Shown here: piece by piece, positions 33,929 through 41,544 of the stretch
Position numbering within the stretch: position 1 is the stretch's first letter
Layout: the number at the start of each line of letters is the position of its first letter
Source of the DNA: Planctomycetota bacterium
Lineage (GTDB): Bacteria > Planctomycetota > Uabimicrobiia > Uabimicrobiales > Uabimicrobiaceae
Assembly: GCA_029260735.1 (NCBI GenBank)
Contig: JAJDCR010000114.1
Coordinates: 62,001 to 126,000 of the forward strand
Reading direction: 5' to 3'
DNA length: 64,000 nt
Position numbers and translations under genes: made by a program
The notes under the pieces: generated by a model
Told to the model about the DNA's origin: nothing
The model's input: only the letters and a program-made list of their open reading frames with translations
The model's database searches: none

Positions 33929-34711
33929 ATGTTAAACCAAACAAGGATTTCTTGTCCCACAAGATTTTTCCTTCTCGCACTTTTTTGCTGTTTTTCTTAT
34001 AGTTCAGCAACAGAGCTACTACTTCATTTTGATGGAGCAGGTAGTAACTTTACAGATAGCTCAGGCAATAACCATCAAGTTAATGTAGTTGGTAATGTTG
34101 TCCAAAGCAGTACGGAAAGCATTCAAGGAGGAAGCAGCGCTTTCTTTGATGGTAGTAGCCATCTTGAAATCACTCATCCCAGCGATTTTTTATTTGCTTC
34201 TGGAGCAGATTACACAATAGATTTTTGGGTAAATTCAACGAACTTGAGCCGTAGTCACGCTCTTTCTTTTGGAAATGACTTTTCAGATAATATTGATTTT
34301 GATTTTAATGACGGCGGATTCGGCTTTTGGGTCTATCACCGGAGTACCGGAGCTAATCTTATTCGCCATAGCCCAGCAGGGACTTTTACAGATGGAGAGT
34401 GGCACCATGTGGCGACTGTTCGCGAAAATGGTATTATCACTAACTACATGGACGGGGTAGCCCGGGGAACCTTGGCCATGAATGTGGAGCTGGGATCCAA
34501 TAAGGTTAGCATTGGAAAAGCTGTTCATACAGGTGCTATTAATTGGCAAGGATTTGTTGACGAAGTACGAGTTGTTAATGGAGAAGCTCTCTTCACTCAG
34601 GACTTCAATCCCTTGGAGCAATTTGAAGATAATATAGTTCCTGAAATCTCTTCTTTTTACTTGTGCCTTCTAGGATTATTTTTTTTCCGAAGAACTACCT
34701 CACCTCTTTAA
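33929..34711 (+). CDS. secreted LamG/concanavalin-fold protein with PEP-CTERM-like sorting tail
   Basis: A 260-aa protein. ATG 33929 follows GAGGGA by 6 bp; a TTG 21 bp earlier is rejected. The signal peptide is CPTRFFLLALFCCFSYSSA. The body is a LamG-type jelly roll: ELLLHFDGAGSNFTDSSGNN, GSSAFFDGSSHLEI, YTIDFWVNSTNLS, GEWHHVATVRENG, NYMDGVARGTL and FVDEVRVVNGEALF. The C-terminus reads VPEISSFYLCLLGLFFFRR: a PEP-like motif, a membrane span and an Arg cluster. That is the tripartite tail cut by exosortases, and an exosortase-EpsI is encoded at 5810-7354. It is probably a carbohydrate-binding surface protein. First gene of a tight operon running to 41428. Confidence 0.88.
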   Translation: MLNQTRISCPTRFFLLALFCCFSYSSATELLLHFDGAGSNFTDSSGNNHQVNVVGNVVQSSTESIQGGSSAFFDGSSHLEITHPSDFLFASGADYTIDFWVNSTNLSRSHALSFGNDFSDNIDFDFNDGGFGFWVYHRSTGANLIRHSPAGTFTDGEWHHVATVRENGIITNYMDGVARGTLAMNVELGSNKVSIGKAVHTGAINWQGFVDEVRVVNGEALFTQDFNPLEQFEDNIVPEISSFYLCLLGLFFFRRTTSPL

Positions 34712-34716
34712 AATTT

Positions 34717-35457
34717 ATGACAAAGCAAACATCTTTTCTCTCTTCTCTCAATAGACAACAAAAATGGATGTTGTTTCTGGCTATTTTTGTTGCTCTAATC
34801 GAATTGGGTTTTGAGTTTTCTCAGTTACGTCCTGGAATTTACTTTACAAAACCTCTCGTCTTGGTTCTTTTGATTCAAGTTTGGCTTTTCCAGCCGCCGG
34901 AAAAAGGTTTTTTCTTTTACCTTCGCATTTTTGTGACAGCCTTACTTTTTTCCTTAGTCGGCGATTCTCTGCTTTTAGCTCCTGAGGGAAGCCTATTTGT
35001 TTACGGCTTATGTTTTTTCTTGTTTGCCCAAATTTTTTATACTTTAGGATTTTGGCTTTTGTCTGGTCATCATCGCCGAGACTTAATCCTGCTCTTTCCT
35101 CCTTTGATTTTTTTAGCTTTGATGATGTTTTTGTTGTTACCCACCTCTGAAAAATTTCGCATTCCCATTATTGTTTATGGACTAGCTATAAGTGCTATGC
35201 TCTGGCGTTCTCTTTGCATTGGCTTCAATCCAAACTTCTCTTCTTCTAAGCGTTTACTAGTTAGTCTGGGAGCTTTTCTTTTTGTTTTTTCCGACTCTAT
35301 AATTGCTTGGAATGTATTTGTGGAACGTTTGGAGTATGCACGATTTCTCATTATGCCTACCTATTTTGGGGCACAAATCTTGTTTACCTATGCTTTGATT
35401 GCGATTATATCTCGTAAAATGCATGATAGTAGCTCTGTTCTTGATATGGAAAGCTAA
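34717..35457 (+). CDS. YhhN/TMEM86-family lysoplasmalogenase
   Basis: A 246-aa membrane protein with about eight helices. The frame extends upstream, but ATG 34717 (MTKQTSFLSSLNRQQK), 5 bp after the LamG stop, is the natural start. Family landmarks are all present: YFTKPLVLVLLIQVW (TKP motif of helix 2), LVGDSLLLAPEGSLFVYGL (GDxxLL), FLFAQIFYTLGF, FVFSDSIIAW (SDS) and YFGAQILFTYAL (GAQxL). YhhN/TMEM86 proteins hydrolyse the vinyl-ether bond of lysoplasmalogens, releasing an aldehyde. Together with the alkyl-DHAP synthase at 47362 this suggests ether-lipid metabolism. Confidence 0.88.
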   Translation: MTKQTSFLSSLNRQQKWMLFLAIFVALIELGFEFSQLRPGIYFTKPLVLVLLIQVWLFQPPEKGFFFYLRIFVTALLFSLVGDSLLLAPEGSLFVYGLCFFLFAQIFYTLGFWLLSGHHRRDLILLFPPLIFLALMMFLLLPTSEKFRIPIIVYGLAISAMLWRSLCIGFNPNFSSSKRLLVSLGAFLFVFSDSIIAWNVFVERLEYARFLIMPTYFGAQILFTYALIAIISRKMHDSSSVLDMES

Positions 35458-35462
35458 GAAGA

Positions 35463-36773
35463 TTGAAAATTCACTTAAGCTTTATCTGCCTTTGTATATT
35501 TTTGTTACTACTTTCGCCTCTCAAGGCATCGGGTAAGAGTAACTATGCCCTTCGTTTCTTCTTACACCTGGATACGAAGGAAATTCGACAAGAAATCTTC
35601 CTTTCTACTTCCCTTCTCAACTTAATCTCTCCTGAAAAACAAAACTATGAAGAACTTTGGAAAAAAAATCCTCAAGAAGCCGATGAAAAGATTTTTCTGT
35701 TTCTGAAGGAGAAAGGTTCTCTTAAAGTTAATGGAATTTCTTTACAGCCTGTTTTTAGAGAGCTAAATCGCTGGGACCAAGAGCTTCAAGTGGTGTTATC
35801 CTATCCTTCTAAAGTTCACGTCGATGCTTTGGTTCTAGAGTGGAATCTCTATCCCAAAGAATTCATTTCAGAGGAATTGCTTTCTGAGCTTGTCTCTGAA
35901 GACGGCGCTCCTCCCTCGATAGTTTCTTTCTTAGTAGAGACGCAACGACCCCAAATGGAAAAAATTTTACTCCTAGACCGAGTGGCTGTGCTCTTGAAGG
36001 AGAATCAAAGAGAGCCTATCTCTTTGACTTTGACCCCAGAAAAACCTCAGCTTTCTTGGCAAAGTGAAGGTAAAGCTGCTTTTATCCGTCCTTTTAAAGT
36101 AGATCGTCCTCCCGCTATTTTTTTCTCTGTTTCTCTTTTCTCTTTTCTTGTGCTAGTTTTTCTTTTGTTTTTTCTCATAAAAATAAGGGGAAATCGACAA
36201 AAAGGAAGAAGGAAAGAGTTCGTCTTTTCCCTTTTTGTTTTATTGTTGGCTTGGGGAGGACAAAATGTGGGATTACTCAAATTACCTTTGCCTAGAGAAA
36301 AATTAGAGATTTCTAAGACCCGAGCCAAAAAAGTCTTTGTCTCCTTGCATCAGAACATTTACCGGGCTTTTGACTATTCTGATAAAAGCGATCTTTATGA
36401 TGCTCTCGCGGAAAGTGTCGCGGGAGATCTTCTCATCGATGTTTACAAAGAGGTCTATCAAAACTTGTTGGTACGCGATGACTTAGGAAGACGCTGTGAG
36501 ATTAAGTCGGTAGAAATGCTGGAATGCAAAATTTTACCTCCTCTTAATCAAAAAAGGCAGAATAGAAAAAAGGAAGAGAATACACAGTACCGGGCAAAAT
36601 GTCGCTGGAAAGTAGAAGGATACGTTTTACATACAGGGCACACTCATCTTAGGATAAATGAATACAGTGCTATTTATACTGTGAGCGAGGTTGAGGAGAA
36701 CTGGAAAATCACCTCCTCTAAGATTTTATCGCAAAGACGGATAGAGGAAAAAACAGATGATTCAGGCAAGTGA
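35463..36773 (+). CDS. exported membrane protein of ABC-transporter operon, unknown family
   Basis: A 436-aa protein starting at TTG 35463, 5 bp after the yhhN stop. The signal sequence or first helix is MKIHLSFICLCIFLLLLSPLKA. A periplasmic domain of about 200 residues follows (DTKEIRQEIFLSTSLL ...). A membrane helix (about 218-240) is flanked by Arg/Lys and a second helix comes soon after (VFSLFVLLLAWGGQNVG). The C-terminal domain of about 150 aa is mixed (DLYDALAESVAGDLLIDVY; CRWKVEGYVLHTGHTHLR). The 17-bp overlap with the ABC ATPase gene implies it works with that transporter. No known domain recognised. Confidence 0.75.
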   Translation: MKIHLSFICLCIFLLLLSPLKASGKSNYALRFFLHLDTKEIRQEIFLSTSLLNLISPEKQNYEELWKKNPQEADEKIFLFLKEKGSLKVNGISLQPVFRELNRWDQELQVVLSYPSKVHVDALVLEWNLYPKEFISEELLSELVSEDGAPPSIVSFLVETQRPQMEKILLLDRVAVLLKENQREPISLTLTPEKPQLSWQSEGKAAFIRPFKVDRPPAIFFSVSLFSFLVLVFLLFFLIKIRGNRQKGRRKEFVFSLFVLLLAWGGQNVGLLKLPLPREKLEISKTRAKKVFVSLHQNIYRAFDYSDKSDLYDALAESVAGDLLIDVYKEVYQNLLVRDDLGRRCEIKSVEMLECKILPPLNQKRQNRKKEENTQYRAKCRWKVEGYVLHTGHTHLRINEYSAIYTVSEVEENWKITSSKILSQRRIEEKTDDSGK

Positions 36774-37422
36774 TATACACTTTCACTACCCTCGGACACG
36801 CTTTGAGCTAGTCGTGGATTCTTTGAAAATTGAGGCAGGGGAAAAAGTGGCTTTTGTTGGGGCAAGTGGCTCAGGAAAAACAACTTTAGTTTCTCTCTTG
36901 GCAGGAATTTTTTTACCTCAAAAAGGGAAAATATGCTTTTTGGATCAGACTCTGACAGATATGACAGATTCACAGAGACGCCAGCTCAGACTAGAAAAAA
37001 TGGGTTTTATTTTTCAAGAATTTGAGTTAGTGGAATATTTACGGGCTCTAGATAATATTCTTTTGCCTTATCAGCTCAATAGTTCTCTCGTTTTAGATAA
37101 GACTGTTCGAGAAAGGGCTCATGAGCTTATGAAAGAAATGGGATTAGGGGATAAGACGAGAAGCTTTCCTGGTGAGCTTTCTCAAGGGGAGAAGCAAAGA
37201 GTTGCTATTGGAAGAGCACTCGTCCATGAGCCAACAGTGTTAGTCGCGGATGAGCCTACAGGAAATTTAGACCCGGTAGCGACCAAAGATATTTTAAAGC
37301 TACTTTTTACCTATCTCGAAATGCAAAAGGCTAGTCTCTTGATGGTCACTCATGATCACTCTTTACTCACTTATTTTGATCGGGTGATCGATTTGCAAGA
37401 TTTTGGAAGGGAGAAGCAATGA
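36757..37422 (+). CDS. ABC transporter ATP-binding protein (LolD/MacB type)
   Basis: A 221-aa ATPase. Walker A GASGSGKTT begins near residue 35; FIFQEFELVEYL is a Q-loop. The signature is LSQGEKQRVAIGRAL. Walker B is VLVADEPTGNLD with the D-loop, and the H-loop is VTHDHSLL. The PTGNLDP string and size are typical of the LolD/FtsE/MacB subfamily, which drives lipoprotein release or mechanical work by FtsX-like permeases. It overlaps the permease gene by 4 bp. It probably powers the complex formed by its two neighbours. Substrate unknown. Confidence 0.93.
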   Translation: MIQASDIHFHYPRTRFELVVDSLKIEAGEKVAFVGASGSGKTTLVSLLAGIFLPQKGKICFLDQTLTDMTDSQRRQLRLEKMGFIFQEFELVEYLRALDNILLPYQLNSSLVLDKTVRERAHELMKEMGLGDKTRSFPGELSQGEKQRVAIGRALVHEPTVLVADEPTGNLDPVATKDILKLLFTYLEMQKASLLMVTHDHSLLTYFDRVIDLQDFGREKQ

Positions 37423-38636
37423 AAGGAATATTTTTTTTGGCTTGGCGTTATATTTCCTTTCATCGCCTAAAGAGCTTTATCCTTGTTTTTGCCATGTCTC
37501 TCGTTGTTTTCTTACCTCTTTCCGTTCATTTGTTGATTAATATTTTTCAAAAAAGCATAGAGGAGCGAGCCGCTAGTACTCCTCTTTTGATCGGGAGCTC
37601 GGGTAATCGTTATGATTTAGTTTTGCGCTCCATCTATTTTCAGGGGGAAGAACCTACTCCTTTGAGCCAGAAGGAAGTGGAAGATTTGTCCGAAAGAAAG
37701 GGAGCAGTAATTCCCCTTTTTCTTCGCTTTAGTGCTCATCGTTTTTATGCTGAAGATAGTCAAGAAGGCAGTTATCAGAGTTTTCCCCTCGTCGGAACTA
37801 CTCTTGATTATTTTTTTTGGCGTTCCTTAGAGGTGAAGGAAGGAAACTGGCCAGCTATTTTAGGTGAAGTTGTTGTTGGCCCGAAGGTCGCTGAAAATTT
37901 AAATTTGCGCTTAGGAGATTTTTTACTTTCCGACCAACAAAAAATTTATGATATATCGAGTACCTACCCTTTAAAAATGAAAGTGGTTGGGATTTTAAAG
38001 GAAGAGGGAACAGCAGATGATGAAGCTATTTTTACAGATATTAAAACTTCCTGGATTATTGCTGGGATTGGTCATGGCCATCAAGATGTCTTGGATGAGA
38101 AGAACCTCCGCTTAGTTCAAAAAAAAGAAGGCAGTGATGTTTTAGCTTCTCCTCGAATGGTTAATTACAACGAAGTTACAATGGAAAATATTGCTTCTTT
38201 TCACTTTCACGGAGAGTCTCAAAATTTTCCCGTTAGCTCAATTGTTTTTTTACCCAAAGATCATAAAGCAATGACCATTTTAATGGGAGACTACTTGGAA
38301 TCAAAAACAGTTCAAGTGGTTTCTCCTAAAAATGTTGTCGGAGAATTGATGTCTTTAGTTTTTCGAATTCGAATTTTTTTTGATGCTAATTTTATTTTGA
38401 TGTTTCTCTGCACAGTGCTGTTTTTGAGCCTCATACTTTTGCTTTCTTTTAAATTAAGAGAGAGGGAAAGAAAAACTTTTTTTAAGCTGGGCTGTAGTCG
38501 TCGTACTGTGATTTCTGTGCAACTGGCAGAACTTTTTCTTTTGGGAGCATTTAGTGCTCTACTTGTTATCTTGGGAGCTTGGGGATTGTGGCAAAGCGAA
38601 GCTTTGTGGATAAAATTATTCTTTTGGATAGCGTAA
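37419..38636 (+). CDS. FtsX/MacB-like ABC transporter permease (short)
   Basis: A 405-aa permease of the LolD partner type. Helix 1 is near residues 14-38 (FILVFAMSLVVFLPLSVHLL). A periplasmic MacB-like domain of about 260 residues follows, with VVVGPKVAENLNLRLGD (typical of MacB_PCD). Two further helices are near 315-340 and 362-392. FtsX-like permeases normally have four membrane spans; the last is missing or very short here (the sequence ends LWIKLFFWIA). It is either naturally three-span plus a partial helix or slightly truncated. The S9 peptidase-FGE gene starts 9 bp later. Confidence 0.85.
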   Translation: MKGIFFLAWRYISFHRLKSFILVFAMSLVVFLPLSVHLLINIFQKSIEERAASTPLLIGSSGNRYDLVLRSIYFQGEEPTPLSQKEVEDLSERKGAVIPLFLRFSAHRFYAEDSQEGSYQSFPLVGTTLDYFFWRSLEVKEGNWPAILGEVVVGPKVAENLNLRLGDFLLSDQQKIYDISSTYPLKMKVVGILKEEGTADDEAIFTDIKTSWIIAGIGHGHQDVLDEKNLRLVQKKEGSDVLASPRMVNYNEVTMENIASFHFHGESQNFPVSSIVFLPKDHKAMTILMGDYLESKTVQVVSPKNVVGELMSLVFRIRIFFDANFILMFLCTVLFLSLILLLSFKLRERERKTFFKLGCSRRTVISVQLAELFLLGAFSALLVILGAWGLWQSEALWIKLFFWIA

Positions 38637-38645
38637 GGAACGCGG

Positions 38646-41270
38646 ATGAAACTTTTGAATTGGACAGCAGAAGATATTTTACAACAAGAATTTGTTGGAA
38701 AATGTGCGATTTCTCCTCGCAAAGATTGGATTGCCTGGGAAAAAGGGCGGCCAGATAAAGAATTGGATCGCTATGTTTATGACCTTTACTTAAGCTCTTG
38801 TCAAGAGAACAAAACACTTCGCCTAACGCGCGGCGATCAAGATGATTCGTCGCCTTCTTGGTCTTCTACGGGAGAGTGTTTAGCTTTTCTCTCTGGACGT
38901 AAAGCAAAGAGGGGAAAGCAAATTTGGCTTTTCCGTTTCCCGGGAGGAGAGCCCGAGGAAATGACAGAGGTCAAGGAGGGAATTGATGGATATGCCTGGC
39001 GCGACACTAAGACGATTGTTTTTTCTGCCCAAGAGAGCGAAGCACTGTGGGCCAAAGAAAGAAAAGAAAACAAGGATAGAGCTAAGATTGTTGGAGATGA
39101 AGAGCATTATACCCCGGTGCGCTTATTCCAACTGAATTGTGAGAACAAAAAGGTGGAGCGCTTAAGTCAAAACCAAGGGCGAGTGACAGAGTTTTCCATT
39201 TCTCCTGATGGTCGATTTTTGGTCACTAGTGAAAATCAATCCATTCATTACTACTACGATGCTAAGATACCGCCTCGCTGTTTTCTCATGGATTTAGAGA
39301 AAAACGAACGCATTAAAATTAAAGGGAAAGAACATTTTGTGCCCTATGCTTTTCAGTGGGATTTTCAGGGAAAGGGTTTTTATTGTTTAGCAGACCGAGC
39401 AAAAAAATCAGAAAGTTACTTTATTGGAATTCGTGAGCTCTATTATTTTTCTTTGGCCGATGGTAAATATACGAAGCTTCCTTTAAGGTGGCCCGCAGGA
39501 GTAGGAGAAGAAAAATATCATGTCTCGGCCAAGGGAGTTCTTGTTTCCCTTGCTCTCGGAGTTCACCATCGTTTTGCTTTTTATGAAAAACAAGAAGAGA
39601 AACAAGAAAAAAAATGGAAGCGCTTTTGGTTAGACGACAAAAGTGAAGACAGTTTATCTTTGTTGAGTCTCGGAGTAGATGGACATAGTCTGGTTTTTGC
39701 TCGGAGTCGAGCAGATAAAGTTCCTGCTTATTATATGGGGAAAATTCGTGGCAAAAAAATTGTCGGAGCGAAATCTTGTTTTTCTGTAAATTCGTGGATG
39801 AAAAAGAAAAAAATAGCTCGTCGAGAAATTATCAAATGGAAAGGAGCTAGAGGAGACTTGGTCGAAGGGATTCTTTATTATCCACACGACTATTCTTCTG
39901 AGAAAAAATACCCCCTCGTGGCTTCGATTCACGGAGGACCTGCCGCGGTTGATCTAGACATCTTTCAAGAGTACTGGGGACGTTATCCTAATGTTCTTGC
40001 CAGTAAAGGAGCCTTTGTTCTTCGGGTCAATTACCACGGAAGCCGCAATTATGGACTGGAGTGGCTGGAGTCCATTAAAGGACATTACTACGAATACGAA
40101 GTTCCTGATATTCTAACAGGTATCGACTATGTTGTGGAAAAGCATCCTATAAATATGGACCAATTAGGAATTATGGGCTGGAGCAATGGATCTATTTTAG
40201 CAATCCAAGCTTGTATTGATTCTCCTCGCTTTAAAGTATTGGCAGCAGGAGCGGGTAATGTGAACTGGACAAGTGATTTTGGGAATTGTCTTTTTGGGAG
40301 TTCTTTTGATCGGGCTTATTTGGGAGCTCCTCCTTGGAAAACTCCCGAGGTTTATCTAAAAAAATCTCCTCTCTTTCAAATGGAAAAAATGAAAACTCCG
40401 ACGATTATTTTCTTTGGAGATAAAGATGTTCATGTTCCGACTGAGCAAGGTTTCCAACATTATCGAGCTTTGCAACAAATTGGTAAAGCTCCGGTGCGAT
40501 TTGTTCTTTTCCCAGGTGAGCCTCATGGACTCAAGCGTCTTTCTTCTCGTCGTAGAAAGGTAGAAGAAGAACTAGAGTGGTTTGACCAATACCTCTGGGG
40601 AAAAAAGAAAAGTAAAAATGAAGCCCTGAAAAAAACTTCTCCTTTGGCCCTTTCTCTTGCGAAACAAAGCTTTGCCCAAAACAATTCTTTCTACGGGGAA
40701 AAAAAAGGGAAAGTTCTTTTGCCGGAAGTAATTCCTTTTGAGGATATTTTAGTGGGACGCTTTCCTGTAACCCAAGCTCAATTTCATTGTTTTGACCCAG
40801 AGTATCCCACTTGTTCAGGGCAAGAAAATTATCCTGCTCATAGCATTTCCTTCGACCAGGCCCAAGCATACTGTGGCTGGTTAAGTGAGTGGACCAAAGA
40901 AGAGTACACCTTGCCGAATGAAAAAGAAGGAGAAAAACTTTTAGAGCAAGCGAACCCGAAGAATGAAAATAATTTATACTACTGGGCGGGCTATGAACCT
41001 AATCCTGATGAAGCCGAACTTTTGCAATCTGAAATTGATAAACTAGAAAAAAGAAAACTCCTCTTAATGGAAGTAGGCTCATTTCTCCCTGCTAAAGAAA
41101 CAGAAATCTTTGATCTTGCAGGTAATGTTGTGCAGTGGTATCAGGATGGAAAGAAAGGAAAGTTGCTGGGCTTTTCAGCCGTTTGCGTACCTGATACAGG
41201 ACAAAAACAAAAGCCAAGAAAAGAATACCAAGGCTTTCGAGTCGTCAAGCGAACGGAAAAAAATAAATGA
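38646..41270 (+). CDS. S9 prolyl-oligopeptidase-family peptidase fused to FGE/SUMF1-type domain
   Basis: An 874-aa cytoplasmic-looking protein without signal peptide. Residues about 30-390 are a TolB/propeller-like region (DQDDSSPSWSSTGECLAFLS; GRVTEFSISPDGRFLVTSE). Residues about 400-660 are the S9 alpha/beta-hydrolase: SIHGGPAAVDLD and RVNYHGSRNYG. The catalytic triad is Ser513 in GWSNGS, Asp594 in FFGDKDVHVP and His627 in GEPHGL. Residues about 690-870 are a FGE/SUMF1-fold domain: VGRFPVTQAQF, HSISFDQAQAYCGWLSEW, IFDLAGNVVQWY, QGFRVVK. S9 peptidases cut short peptides. The fused FGE domain is unusual and is shared with the kinases at 21181 and 41545. AAGGAA precedes the ATG. Confidence 0.9.
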   Translation: MKLLNWTAEDILQQEFVGKCAISPRKDWIAWEKGRPDKELDRYVYDLYLSSCQENKTLRLTRGDQDDSSPSWSSTGECLAFLSGRKAKRGKQIWLFRFPGGEPEEMTEVKEGIDGYAWRDTKTIVFSAQESEALWAKERKENKDRAKIVGDEEHYTPVRLFQLNCENKKVERLSQNQGRVTEFSISPDGRFLVTSENQSIHYYYDAKIPPRCFLMDLEKNERIKIKGKEHFVPYAFQWDFQGKGFYCLADRAKKSESYFIGIRELYYFSLADGKYTKLPLRWPAGVGEEKYHVSAKGVLVSLALGVHHRFAFYEKQEEKQEKKWKRFWLDDKSEDSLSLLSLGVDGHSLVFARSRADKVPAYYMGKIRGKKIVGAKSCFSVNSWMKKKKIARREIIKWKGARGDLVEGILYYPHDYSSEKKYPLVASIHGGPAAVDLDIFQEYWGRYPNVLASKGAFVLRVNYHGSRNYGLEWLESIKGHYYEYEVPDILTGIDYVVEKHPINMDQLGIMGWSNGSILAIQACIDSPRFKVLAAGAGNVNWTSDFGNCLFGSSFDRAYLGAPPWKTPEVYLKKSPLFQMEKMKTPTIIFFGDKDVHVPTEQGFQHYRALQQIGKAPVRFVLFPGEPHGLKRLSSRRRKVEEELEWFDQYLWGKKKSKNEALKKTSPLALSLAKQSFAQNNSFYGEKKGKVLLPEVIPFEDILVGRFPVTQAQFHCFDPEYPTCSGQENYPAHSISFDQAQAYCGWLSEWTKEEYTLPNEKEGEKLLEQANPKNENNLYYWAGYEPNPDEAELLQSEIDKLEKRKLLLMEVGSFLPAKETEIFDLAGNVVQWYQDGKKGKLLGFSAVCVPDTGQKQKPRKEYQGFRVVKRTEKNK

Positions 41271-41428
41271 AAATAGGACTTTGCCAAACTTGTTTTTATA
41301 TGCGCACAGTCGAAACAAAACGGGGAAGTGTTTTCTATTTGTGCGCTCTTGCCAAAGAAGACAGTCGTTTTTCGAAATACCCTAGTTTGCCGGTTTTATC
41401 TTGCCTGGGCTATGAGAAAAAAAGTTAA
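41267..41428 (+). CDS. 53-aa conserved Cys-rich protein
   Basis: A short gene whose ATG overlaps the TGA of the peptidase-FGE gene (ATGA). It encodes MKIGLCQTCFYMRTVETK, then GSVFYLCALAKEDSRF and KYPSLPVLSCLGYE. The pattern CxxC ... GSxFxxC ... KYPxLPVxxCxGYE resembles a family of tiny proteins seen in Planctomycetota and Deltaproteobacteria. The four Cys could bind one zinc. Coding is supported by start-stop overlap, the conserved pattern and normal codon use. Last gene of the operon. Function unknown. Confidence 0.8.
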   Translation: MKIGLCQTCFYMRTVETKRGSVFYLCALAKEDSRFSKYPSLPVLSCLGYEKKS

Positions 41429-41480
41429 CTGAAACCGTTTTTTTTAAGTCTTTTTTCGAACGTTAGAATTACAAATATCT

Positions 41481-41508
41481 TTGTCTTCTCTTTCCTATGC
41501 GCTATAAT
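41481..41508 (+). promoter_or_regulatory. probable promoter of the second kinase-FGE gene
   Basis: TTGTCT (41481-41486), 16 bp, perfect TATAAT (41503-41508). The ATG is at 41545 with AAGGAA before it. This gives a short leader of about 30 bases. Confidence 0.55.
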
Positions 41509-41544
41509 ATTAGGTAGAAGCATTTTTTAGTAAGGAACAAAAGC

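Noticed and set aside
34663-34716. Extended start of the YhhN ORF inside the LamG gene
   Set aside because: ATG 34717 matches the family N-terminus and follows the LamG stop by 5 bp; the extension translates the LamG tail out of frame.
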